Shown one piece after another: positions 22,602-30,715 of a DNA stretch of 64,000 nucleotides. Position 1 is the first letter of the stretch; every line of letters begins with the position of its first letter. The stretch spans positions 3,224,001 through 3,288,000 of the forward strand of contig NZ_CP183878.1 in the NCBI RefSeq assembly GCF_048572895.1, written 5' to 3'. The position numbers and the translations under genes are program-made. Source of the stretch: Psychrobacillus sp048572895. Lineage in GTDB: Bacteria > Bacillota > Bacilli > Bacillales_A > Planococcaceae. Under the pieces are notes generated by a model. It was not told where the DNA came from. It ran no database searches and was given only the letters and a program-made list of their open reading frames with translations.

Positions 22602-22751
22602 TTATTTATCTGTTTGTTTTTGCTTCTTTTTCAAATACTCCGCACGTATTTTTTCAAGTTGCTGCTTTTTATCAAATTTGGCAGGCTTGTGTTTTTCATG
22701 ATACTTTGCCACAGCAACCTGACCTTTGGTATCCAATGTATATTTCCCCAC
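22602..22751 (-). CDS. Small basic protein, 49 aa, unknown function
   Basis: A short frame from GTG at 22749-22751 gives MGKYTLDTKGQVAVAKYHEK and ends in KKKQKQTDK. It is very rich in lysine and glutamine with no hydrophobic span, and is likely helical. The site AGTAGGTGAAC stands 5 bp before GTG, a fair ribosome site. A terminator-like hairpin follows within 10-40 bp. Codon use looks coding: lysine AAA/AAG and third-position A/T as in neighbours. I do not recognise a named family. It could be a cytosolic nucleic-acid binding or stress peptide, but this is a guess. Confidence 0.6.
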   Translation of the reverse strand: MGKYTLDTKGQVAVAKYHEKHKPAKFDKKQQLEKIRAEYLKKKQKQTDK

Positions 22752-22984
22752 TTTGTTCACCTACTTTTCTTGTCTTTAAAGAGAATCTATTCAACAAATA
22801 TAATATACCTTATTTTACTGAAGTAAACCTTTTTACTTTATTAGTGCACTGCTTAACCTTGCATATATCAGTAAAAACTTAGCAAAATATTACATAGTCA
22901 AATGGTATTCATTATACTTATCTTTACGACCTTAAATTTGCTGATTCAATTTAAAGTCATCAATCAAATCGCTAATTTTAACTA

Positions 22985-23037
22985 AAACAAAAAACCTCTT
23001 CCAGTTATTTGTTATAAATAACTAAAAGAGAGTTTAT
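22985..23037 (-). terminator. guaA terminator
   Basis: On the minus strand CTCTTTTAGTTATTT and AAATAACTGGAAGAG pair (inner AGTTATTT/AAATAACT is perfect), followed by TTTTTTGTTTT. It lies about 110 bp after the guaA stop. The 230 bp between this and the small gene at 22602 hold only a weak AT hairpin near 22928-22958. Confidence 0.85.
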
Positions 23038-23149
23038 TTTTGAAATCTAAATAGTTGTACGTTAATCATTGATTTAGTTCTTAACATACTAAGTTAGACA
23101 TTGATATGACTGGGTTTATAACCTGGTTGGTTTATATTACTGAACAGTC

Positions 23150-24703
23150 CTATTCCCACTCAATCGTTGCTGGTGGTTTACTCGTAATGTCATAAACTAC
23201 TCGGTTAATGTGAGGTACTTCATTAACAAGACGAACACTTACTTTTTCTAGTACATCCCATGGGATACGTGCCCAGTCAGAAGTCATTCCGTCGATAGAA
23301 GTTACTGCACGGATACCAATTGCGTAATCGTATGTGCGTGCATCGCCCATTACTCCAACGCTACGGATATCAGGAAGCACTGTGAAGTACTGCCAAATAT
23401 CACGATCCAGTCCAGCTTTTGCAATTTCTTCACGAAGGATGAAATCAGATTCACGAACGATTTCTAATTTTTCTTCTGTAATTTCACCTAATACACGAAT
23501 TCCTAGACCAGGGCCTGGGAAAGGTTGGCGCCAAACGATTTTCTCGTCTATACCAAGTTCTATTCCTAATGCGCGTACTTCATCTTTAAATAAAGTTTTT
23601 AGCGGCTCAATTAGTTTGAACTGCATATCTTCAGGAAGTCCACCAACGTTATGGTGTGATTTGATCGTTTGAGCTGTTGCAGTTCCAGACTCAATAATAT
23701 CCGTGTAAAGAGTACCTTGTGCTAAGAAGTCCATCCCATCTAACTTAGAAGCTTCTTCATCGAAAACGTAAATAAATTCGTTACCGATAATTTTACGTTT
23801 CTTCTCTGGATCTGAAACACCAGCTAATTTATTCATGAAGCGCTCACGTGCATCTATTTTAATAACGTTCATGTTAAAGCCTTCTGTGAAAGTCTTCATA
23901 ACTTGTTCTACTTCACCTTTACGGTTCAAGTTATGATCGACAAACATACAAGTTAATTGGTCACCAATTGCTTTATGGATTAATACCGCAACTACGGATG
24001 AATCTACTCCACCACTTAATGCGCAAAGAACTTTTTTATCACCGACTTCTTGGCGAATGTTTTGAAGTTGCATTTCAACAAAGCTTTCCATAGACCAGTC
24101 ACCTTTAGCATGACAAACATCAAATACGAATTGACGGATTAACTCAATTCCGTAAATAGAATGTCTAACTTCAGGATGGAATTGTACAGCATAGAAATTT
24201 TTTGCTTCATTCGCCATTGCCGCTACTTCGCAAGAGGGACTAGTTGCAATAACTTCAAAGCCTTCAGGTGCAACTGTTACATGGTCTCCATGACTCATCC
24301 AAACGACTTGGTTTTCAGGAAGTTGTCCAAATAAAGGAGTTGCATTTTTCACATTGATCTCTGCTTTACCATATTCTCTATGAGAAGCTTTTTCTACTTT
24401 CCCACCGAAATGCTGAGACATTAACTGCATCCCGTAACAAATACCTAAAATTGGCACACCTAAGTCATAAATTGCTGAGTCGATATGGAATGCATTTTCA
24501 TCGTAAACTGAATTAGGACCACCTGAGAAGATAATTCCAGTAGCATTTATTTTTTTCAATTCTTCTGCAGTTACAGTATGTGGAAGTAGTTCGCTATATA
24601 CTCCAAATTCACGAATACGACGCGTAATTAGTTGGTTATATTGACTTCCGAAATCTAGAACGACAATCTTTTCTTGTTCTTTTAACAATGGTGTTAAAGA
24701 CAT
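23150..24703 (-). CDS. guaA: GMP synthase (glutamine-hydrolysing)
   Basis: GuaA aminates XMP to GMP with glutamine and ATP. I chose ATG at 24703 (517 aa): AAGAAGAGGTGG lies just upstream, whereas a longer GTG-started frame would begin inside that site. The N-terminal class I amidotransferase has Cys in GICYGMQLM and His/Glu in QFHPEV; the ATP pyrophosphatase loop SGGVDSS follows, then the dimerisation domain ending YDITSKPPATIEWE. The leader carries a riboswitch and two terminators, and the gene ends in a good terminator, so it is its own unit. Confidence 0.98.
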   Translation of the reverse strand: MSLTPLLKEQEKIVVLDFGSQYNQLITRRIREFGVYSELLPHTVTAEELKKINATGIIFSGGPNSVYDENAFHIDSAIYDLGVPILGICYGMQLMSQHFGGKVEKASHREYGKAEINVKNATPLFGQLPENQVVWMSHGDHVTVAPEGFEVIATSPSCEVAAMANEAKNFYAVQFHPEVRHSIYGIELIRQFVFDVCHAKGDWSMESFVEMQLQNIRQEVGDKKVLCALSGGVDSSVVAVLIHKAIGDQLTCMFVDHNLNRKGEVEQVMKTFTEGFNMNVIKIDARERFMNKLAGVSDPEKKRKIIGNEFIYVFDEEASKLDGMDFLAQGTLYTDIIESGTATAQTIKSHHNVGGLPEDMQFKLIEPLKTLFKDEVRALGIELGIDEKIVWRQPFPGPGLGIRVLGEITEEKLEIVRESDFILREEIAKAGLDRDIWQYFTVLPDIRSVGVMGDARTYDYAIGIRAVTSIDGMTSDWARIPWDVLEKVSVRLVNEVPHINRVVYDITSKPPATIEWE

Positions 24704-24766
24704 AAAATCCACCTCTTCTTTATAAGTAATCCAATCCGCTTCCCTGTTAATTACATGAATAATGAT

Positions 24767-24806
24767 AAAAAAACGCGTTAGAAAGCATACCTCTTTCTAC
24801 GCGTTT
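24767..24806 (-). terminator. Second terminator in the guaA leader (T2)
   Basis: On the minus strand AACGCGTAGAAAG and CTTTCTAACGCGTT pair with one bulged base, followed by TTTTTTT. It stands between the riboswitch terminator T1 and the guaA start. Two terminators in a row after one aptamer is unusual. Confidence 0.88.
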
Positions 24807-24820
24807 ATGTTCTCTACATC

Positions 24821-24868
24821 AAAAAGGTGAATGCATATGCCTGAAAAAGACATGACTGCATTCACCTT
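24821..24868 (-). terminator. Riboswitch terminator in the guaA leader (T1)
   Basis: On the minus strand AAGGTGAATGCA and TGCATTCACCTT form a perfect 12-bp stem, followed by TTTTT. The first four bases of its 5' arm are also the end of the aptamer's P1 strand (24865-24868), so aptamer and terminator are directly linked. Confidence 0.88.
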
Positions 24869-24935
24869 CATAGTCAAGTTGTTAATGGCAACTTGGTAGA
24901 AACATCCGAACCATATCATCGGACATATACGAGGG
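24864..24935 (-). promoter_or_regulatory. Purine (guanine-type) riboswitch aptamer, guaA (variant L3)
   Basis: The minus strand shows P2 (GTCCGA/TCGGAT) with loop TGATATGG, TTTCTACC, P3 (AAGTTG/CAACTT) and GACTATGAAGG. The specificity base is C, so guanine or hypoxanthine is expected. The P3 loop is CCATTAA rather than the usual CCGTAAA; the CC that pairs with GG of L2 is kept. A candidate promoter just upstream is TTGATT (about 24984-24989) with TAAACT about 17 bp downstream, inside the end of the preceding gene. Confidence 0.85.
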
Positions 24936-24986
24936 CAACATTGGTCATTTTATTTGACTTCAGTTTACAGGTTGTTGCCCTCAAAA

Positions 24987-27191
24987 TCAACCGCTAAGCT
25001 GATTGATTAAATTTTCCCAACTTTCTTTCATTGATACATAATCTATACCTTCTCGATTATTACCATATAAACCTTTTTCATATGCAGCCGTTAATTTGCG
25101 CATATGCGTTTCACCAAAGCTGGCATCTACATATTTTGCATATGCAGATAACGTCTGCCCCTGCTCTCTTGTCATTCCATATCCATCTAATTGTTTTAAT
25201 AGCTGATGATACATTTTTTCAAACGTATCCCAATCATTTTTCCGCATTCGGTTAACCGGTATCAATACTTTTGATAACCACTTTCTCCGATAACGATATG
25301 CGAACATAGATAATACTGCCAAACCGAATATCGTCCAAAAAATGATAGCTTTATGATCGGATACCCATTTAGCAATATTGCTCATGATTTCTGTGAAGCT
25401 TTTAGAAACTTCCTTCTCTTCTTTATCCGCCTGAGCTTTTTCTGGTGTTTCCTCTTGCGTATTTTCAGGTGCTTCCAAATTATCTCTTTCCGTATCTATA
25501 TCATAATTTAAATTTACCGCATTTGAAAATCCAATCGTTGGCTCAAATGTCATCCAGCCTGTACCTGGGAAATAAGCTTCTACCCATGAGTGTGCATTAT
25601 TATTAGTCACTTCATAAACCGGAAGTCCGTTTTGGCGGTCGACTACCTCTCCTGGTGCAAACCCTTTTACCCAACGCGCTGGAATTCCTTCAGAACGCAA
25701 TAATACAACCATCGAAGTCGAGAAATTATCGCAATATCCAATCTTTGTATCAAATAAAAACTGATCTACATAATCGGTATCGCCTTTTGGAATTGCAGCC
25801 ATATCCTGATTATAACTAAAGCCATTTAGACGGAAATACCGTTCAATGGATTTTGCTTTATCATATAAGCTATCACTACTTGAAGTAATAGTAGTTGCCA
25901 AATCTCTTACCCTTGTTGGTAACGTTTCGGGAAGCTGCAAGTAGCGATCGAATTCACTAGGCAATCCTTCTAAGTTTGAGGCTACCGTTTCCCTAAGTGC
26001 TTTTAAGCTATAAATTGGCTCATTGTACGTTACATTGTATGCTCCAACAGGGGTTTCCCCGGTTCCGTTAACTGTATACAGTTTTTGATTTCTAACATTC
26101 AACGATAAAGTAACTGGTTGCTCTGAATTAACCTGCTCGATTCCATAAGGCTGCATGATAAAAGGATAAGCCTGAGACATGAAAATATTTGCCACTAACG
26201 ATTCATCTTCCGTTCCAGGAGCGATATCGGTTTCTATCGGCTCTCCTAACTTGTGGGCGGTGAGAATCGGAGGCTCTGTTGCTGAATTAATCCACCCTTT
26301 GGAAGTATACATATCCTTCGTTTCAATCTTCCAATATTGTTTTGTTGGAGTCGTTGCGTAAAATACAGGAGTGTCATCGCTTGCGAAAGCTCCTCCTAAA
26401 CGCTCGTCATTTTCCCCATATCCAACTCTTTGTGTAGCTCCGCCTATACCTTTTCCTTCTTCACCATTCGAAGCGTTTGGACTAGTAGACAATAGAAATG
26501 GCACTGGATCTGGCCAGCTTGGACCAGCTTTTGGCAGCGCGTAAGCAAGAGTACTACTAAGAAGTACGATAATGCACAAACTTCCAATACCTGCCACTAA
26601 AAACGTGCCATGCAACTTCCCTTCTTGCTCTTGTATCATTTTTTGTGCATATAACAAGCCTAAAATGATAAAGCCAGAAGTTAATACGATAACGATACTT
26701 TTCTCGCCACTATATGGACTAAACGTATCTAAAATCGTTATAAATAAAACCGTAAATAAAAAGAATAACATCAAGTTTTTACGTAGCCGTATCCAATAGT
26801 TTAGTAAATAAGTAGTCATCCATAGTAAAATAAAAAACAAAAATGTTCGGAATGGATTCGTAACCTCTACCCAATCTTGACTTAAAAGAGATGCAATATT
26901 TTCTACGAACATCCCCCAGATTAGCTTAAAAGTTTCTAATGATAAGAAAGATAAATCTGTATAGATATGTACAATTACCCAACAAATAAATACTAACTTA
27001 ACGGGAAATACATATACCCATTTCAATTTTAAAAGATAAAATGCAAAGGAGATCGCTAAATACCAGCCAAATAAGTTTAAGAAACCCGTATCTGTGAGTT
27101 CAATTACCGGCTTTAACCATTCCATCATTAGTATAAAAACAAATGAATAAATAAATACAGACAGTATGGTTTGCTGTGTTTTTATACTCAT
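24987..27191 (-). CDS. yebA: Membrane transglutaminase-like protease (YebA type)
   Basis: A 734-aa membrane protein. The first ~210 residues hold six or seven hydrophobic spans. An external region follows with a transglutaminase-like core: Cys487 in IGYCDNFSTSMV and His534 in NAHSWVEAYFPG. The third site reads FEPT, with Glu550 where many relatives have Asp. Then come a charged linker, one more membrane span (about 620-640) and a cytoplasmic tail of about 90 residues. It overlaps the DUF58 gene by 4 bp. With MoxR and DUF58 it forms the yeaC-yeaD-yebA module, whose biochemical role is unproven; a cell-envelope protein processing function is the usual proposal. Confidence 0.92.
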   Translation of the reverse strand: MSIKTQQTILSVFIYSFVFILMMEWLKPVIELTDTGFLNLFGWYLAISFAFYLLKLKWVYVFPVKLVFICWVIVHIYTDLSFLSLETFKLIWGMFVENIASLLSQDWVEVTNPFRTFLFFILLWMTTYLLNYWIRLRKNLMLFFLFTVLFITILDTFSPYSGEKSIVIVLTSGFIILGLLYAQKMIQEQEGKLHGTFLVAGIGSLCIIVLLSSTLAYALPKAGPSWPDPVPFLLSTSPNASNGEEGKGIGGATQRVGYGENDERLGGAFASDDTPVFYATTPTKQYWKIETKDMYTSKGWINSATEPPILTAHKLGEPIETDIAPGTEDESLVANIFMSQAYPFIMQPYGIEQVNSEQPVTLSLNVRNQKLYTVNGTGETPVGAYNVTYNEPIYSLKALRETVASNLEGLPSEFDRYLQLPETLPTRVRDLATTITSSSDSLYDKAKSIERYFRLNGFSYNQDMAAIPKGDTDYVDQFLFDTKIGYCDNFSTSMVVLLRSEGIPARWVKGFAPGEVVDRQNGLPVYEVTNNNAHSWVEAYFPGTGWMTFEPTIGFSNAVNLNYDIDTERDNLEAPENTQEETPEKAQADKEEKEVSKSFTEIMSNIAKWVSDHKAIIFWTIFGLAVLSMFAYRYRRKWLSKVLIPVNRMRKNDWDTFEKMYHQLLKQLDGYGMTREQGQTLSAYAKYVDASFGETHMRKLTAAYEKGLYGNNREGIDYVSMKESWENLINQLSG

Positions 27192-28393
27192 GAACGTTTC
27201 ACCTCCAAAAAGGCTTGGGCAAAGCGGTCTTTCGTAATGGACTGTACTTGAAAGCCTCTGCTTGCTGCGTACTTGTACATGGCATTTTCTTCACTGGTAG
27301 TTTTTTCAGTTTTGGCTTTTATGACAAAACAAGTACAAGCGCGAAGGTTTGTTGCATTTTTTTGTACACTATCCATCCATTCATAAGTTAAATTACTAGT
27401 CACATATAAAAGAGTTGTTGCATTAGACAACGATGGATCATGCAAAATTACCTGTTCTAGTGGTTTCGTTAAGTCATCTTTTACTTTTGTTAGATGGTAT
27501 AGCACTCGCTGTAGATGTTGATCAGTCTGAACTTCAGGTAAAAACATTCGACTCTCTCCGACTGACAAAAATGCAGAGGAAGCTTGGTGCCTTACGATCG
27601 CTTGCATAATGGAAGCCGTTAAATCGACCACTTCCTCAAACAAAGGTGAAGGCGTTCGATCAATCACGACGAACATGTCCTGGGATTGCCTATCTTCAAA
27701 TTCTTTTGTTTTTAATGTTTGCGTTCTCGCAAAGGACTTCCAGTGAATCCACGATACTCGGTCACCGGGTTGGTATGATCTAACTCCAGTCGCCATCGAT
27801 GTATCTTTCATTGCTTGGATTCTTGAGGCAGCTGCTCCTTGGTCATATCTTGTTTCAATTGGTATGTAGACCATCTCCGTCAAATTTGGAAATACTAGTA
27901 TTGTTTTAGGATTGGTTATAAATACTTCCTTTTTCACCCACCCAAACAAGTCACTTACCCGAATGCTCGTCCCTTCTAAAACATGCTCACCACGCGGAAT
28001 ATGCTCTATTTCATAGGTCCATGTAAATTCTTTTTTCATTCCCCAAAAAGTAAGCTGCTTCCAAGAAGCTTCTGTAGCAAGGGTATGACTCACCTTCTCC
28101 TCCATCTGAACGTACATAAGTGGAAAACGACTTTTCCTCGTCACGCGAATTGTCGCCGAGAACCTACCTCCACTTTGAACTTTACGCGTTTCAATTATCC
28201 GTTCAACAACGATATCGGACAACGAATTCATATATAACAGCAACGAATATAAGGAGATAGGGATGATCAAATAAAACAAAAACCAGCTAACAAATCCCCC
28301 TTGAAACATTGCATACACAAATGCTACTACTAATAGAAATAGTACGCCTGCTACTCCTTGAATCTTCTTCCATCGATTAAGCAATTGCTTCAT
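27188..28393 (-). CDS. yeaD: DUF58 protein (YeaD type)
   Basis: A 401-aa protein with two adjacent N-terminal membrane spans (about residues 15-55), then a soluble part ending in a von Willebrand A-like domain. The family hallmark PGDRVSWIHWKSFART is present at about residues 205-222, followed by VVIDRTPSP. It overlaps both neighbours by 4 bp (ATGA), so MoxR, DUF58 and transglutaminase are translated in a fixed order. Such proteins are thought to be partners of MoxR AAA+ ATPases. No catalytic residues are known. Confidence 0.9.
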   Translation of the reverse strand: MKQLLNRWKKIQGVAGVLFLLVVAFVYAMFQGGFVSWFLFYLIIPISLYSLLLYMNSLSDIVVERIIETRKVQSGGRFSATIRVTRKSRFPLMYVQMEEKVSHTLATEASWKQLTFWGMKKEFTWTYEIEHIPRGEHVLEGTSIRVSDLFGWVKKEVFITNPKTILVFPNLTEMVYIPIETRYDQGAAASRIQAMKDTSMATGVRSYQPGDRVSWIHWKSFARTQTLKTKEFEDRQSQDMFVVIDRTPSPLFEEVVDLTASIMQAIVRHQASSAFLSVGESRMFLPEVQTDQHLQRVLYHLTKVKDDLTKPLEQVILHDPSLSNATTLLYVTSNLTYEWMDSVQKNATNLRACTCFVIKAKTEKTTSEENAMYKYAASRGFQVQSITKDRFAQAFLEVKRS

Positions 28394-29340
28394 TGAATTA
28401 CTTTCCTCTTAATAGGGACCGGTGTTCGCTTCACAATTCGAGCTAGCACTTCTTCAGATGAAATTCCATCGTATCGTGCTTCCGGGCGTAAAATGATACG
28501 ATGTCCAAATACATAGGGCATCAAATATTGAATATCATCGGGAGTAACATAATCTCTACCATAAAGCATGGCTAGACCTTGTGATGCGCGCATCAGTGCA
28601 ATAGATGCACGAGGACTAACCCCTAGATAAATATATGTATCCTGTCTTGTACGATTAGACAGGTCAACAATGTAGCCCTTCATCGTTTCATCTACTTTTA
28701 CTTGTTTCACTCGTTTTTGAAGTTGTATTAATTCCTCTAAGGAAATGACGGGCAGTAAAGTATCAATCGGTGATGCATGCTCTAATCTATTTAATATTTC
28801 AATTTCTTCACTAGGATGTGGGTAGCCCATCTTTAGTTTTAATAAGAAACGGTCTAACTGTGCCTCTGGTAACGGATAGGTACCTTCGTGTTCAATTGGA
28901 TTTTGCGTTGCCATAACGAAAAATGGCTTCGGAATTGGTATCGTTACCCCATCAATCGTAACGGAAGCCTCCTCCATCCCTTCTAAAAGCGCAGATTGCG
29001 TTTTAGGAGATGTACGATTGATTTCATCAGCAAGAACAATATTCCCTAAAATAGGACCTGGTCTAAATTCAAATTCCATTTCTTTAGGATTGTAAATAGA
29101 TACACCTAATACATCCGAAGGCAATAAATCCGGTGTGAATTGAATTCTTTTAAAGTCTGCTCCGATAGATTTAGCGAGCGCCCGTACCATCATCGTTTTA
29201 CCTACCCCTGGTACATCCTCTAATAACACATGCCCTTGCGCCAATAATGCAACTACAGCGAGCTGGGCAATATCTTTTTTACCAATCATTACTTTTTCAA
29301 TGTTTTCAATAATTTCTTCTATTTGTACTCTTTCTCTCAT
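28390..29340 (-). CDS. yeaC: MoxR-family AAA+ ATPase (YeaC type)
   Basis: A 316-aa AAA+ ATPase of the MoxR group, probably a chaperone for the membrane proteins that follow. Walker A is DVPGVGKTMM (residues 42-51), Walker B is IVLADE (101-106), and sensor 1 lies in FFVMATQNP. The C-terminal lid domain is complete (GVSPRASIALMRA). The ATG follows GAGGAGGAG. It is the first gene of the three-gene operon. Upstream is a gap with a dispersed repeat. Confidence 0.95.
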   Translation of the reverse strand: MRERVQIEEIIENIEKVMIGKKDIAQLAVVALLAQGHVLLEDVPGVGKTMMVRALAKSIGADFKRIQFTPDLLPSDVLGVSIYNPKEMEFEFRPGPILGNIVLADEINRTSPKTQSALLEGMEEASVTIDGVTIPIPKPFFVMATQNPIEHEGTYPLPEAQLDRFLLKLKMGYPHPSEEIEILNRLEHASPIDTLLPVISLEELIQLQKRVKQVKVDETMKGYIVDLSNRTRQDTYIYLGVSPRASIALMRASQGLAMLYGRDYVTPDDIQYLMPYVFGHRIILRPEARYDGISSEEVLARIVKRTPVPIKRKVIQ

Positions 29341-29565
29341 TCATTCTCCTCCTCAGATCCCCTATATGTAGACTTGCGTGAAAATTTACAAAATACAGTA
29401 TAAGCATACCCAAAATTTGCCTTAAGTACAAATAGAAAAGTACAAAAACGTTGAAGTCTGGTCAGAAAAACACTTGTAGAAAGTTATCTAAATACCAGAG
29501 AGACTTTATAATTTCCTAGAAAACAAAATAAACCGTGAAAGAGAAATATCCGGTCCTTTAAGGTC

Positions 29566-29817
29566 AAAACCTGTTTCTATCGTCTACGAATGGCTTTAGA
29601 CAGACGTTTTGCTATACGACTACCGAGTGAAATTTTAGGGATGTTGGTTATGCAATCGTTGCCGCAAGACGCGGCGAACTTAGATTGCCTTCCATTTGAG
29701 AGGTGGCGTTCTTAGCCATCGTTCCTTTGTCTCCAACTGAAACGGAAATCAGTAGTATTATTCATTCTTTACAGACCCATGAACACCCAGTGTACACGCC
29801 ACATTTTATTTATTTTC
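29566..29817. repeat. Dispersed palindromic element, copy A
   Basis: The first ~85 bases (beginning AAAACCTGTTTCTATCGT, with TTTTGCTATA and TACCGAGTGAA inside) match those of a second copy at 50447-50672. The far ends also match (CCCAYGAACAC, then ACATTTTAT), so the repeat is about 230-250 bp. The right half of this copy has drifted and pairs poorly with the left half. No reading frame is present. Confidence 0.7.
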
Positions 29818-29821
29818 TTTC

Positions 29822-29865
29822 AAAAAAAGTCGAGCTGTCTTTTAAACAGACAGTTCGACTTTTCT
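29822..29865 (-). terminator. nadE terminator
   Basis: AAAAGTCGAGCTGTCT pairs with AGACAGTTCGACTTTT with one mismatch and a short loop, and T-runs follow on both strands. It ends the pncB-nadE operon. Confidence 0.92.
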
Positions 29866-29887
29866 TTATATTATTCTGATCTTTATG

Positions 29888-30715
29888 TTACTTCCAAAAA
29901 TCATCAAAAACGGTGATTGGCAAATGACGCTTATGCATGGACCGACTATAGAAACCTTCAATTTTTTCTTGGGATTCTTTCGATACCGATTTACCTTCTA
30001 AATAATCATCAATTACATCATATGTGACCCCAAGTGCCACTTCATCTGGTAGAGCAGGTCTATTTTCTTCCAAATCAGCAGTAGGAATTTTCGTATAAAG
30101 ATGCTCAGGACAACCTAATTCCTTCAATAATTGCTTACCTTGACGCTTGTTTAAACGGAAGATTGGAGTAATATCTACGCCGCCATCCCCGTATTTTGTA
30201 TAGAAACCAGTGACAGCTTCTGCTGCATGATCCGTACCAAGAACAACCCCATTATTCATCGCTGCAATAGAATACTGGGCTTTCATACGCTCTCGAGCTT
30301 TTTCATTCCCTTTAGCAAAATCTGATAGGATAATACCTGCTTCTTCTAAGGCTTTATCGCTTGCATCTACCGCTTCTTTTATGTTGATCGTAACACGTTT
30401 ACTTGGTTTTATAAAATCCAGTGCATCCTGACGATCTGTTTCATCAAATTGAACACCATATGCCAAACTTACCGCTATAAATGAATATTTATCTTCATCA
30501 ATCTCTTTATTTAATTCGTCTACAGCTAGCTGAGCAAGTTTACCAACTAATGTAGAATCCTGACCACCAGAAATACCTAGAACCATGCTTGTCAAAAATG
30601 GGTGTTTTTTTAGATAGTCTTTCATAAAATCAATACTAATACGTATTTCTTTTTGTACATCAATGGTCGGCTTCACTTTTAGTGCTGCTATAATTTCTTG
30701 TTGTTTAGCTGACAT
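29888..30715 (-). CDS. nadE: NAD synthetase, ammonia-dependent
   Basis: NadE amidates nicotinate adenine dinucleotide to NAD with ATP and ammonia. It is 275 aa, the short form without a glutaminase domain. The N-type pyrophosphatase loop LGISGGQDSTLVGK is present near residue 45, and GTDHAAEAVTGFYTKYGDGG is the family's substrate-binding segment. It starts one base within the pncB stop (TAATG), so the two NAD salvage enzymes are coupled. Confidence 0.97.
   Translation of the reverse strand: MSAKQQEIIAALKVKPTIDVQKEIRISIDFMKDYLKKHPFLTSMVLGISGGQDSTLVGKLAQLAVDELNKEIDEDKYSFIAVSLAYGVQFDETDRQDALDFIKPSKRVTINIKEAVDASDKALEEAGIILSDFAKGNEKARERMKAQYSIAAMNNGVVLGTDHAAEAVTGFYTKYGDGGVDITPIFRLNKRQGKQLLKELGCPEHLYTKIPTADLEENRPALPDEVALGVTYDVIDDYLEGKSVSKESQEKIEGFYSRSMHKRHLPITVFDDFWK

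Larger units (their letters stand above)
29341..29887. other. Gap with moxR upstream region, dispersed repeat and nadE terminator
   Basis: This 547-bp stretch contains no gene. It holds the upstream region of the MoxR operon (29341-29460), a copy of a palindromic dispersed element (29566-29817), and a terminator (29822-29865). The part at 29460-29565 shows nothing recognisable. Confidence 0.7.
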
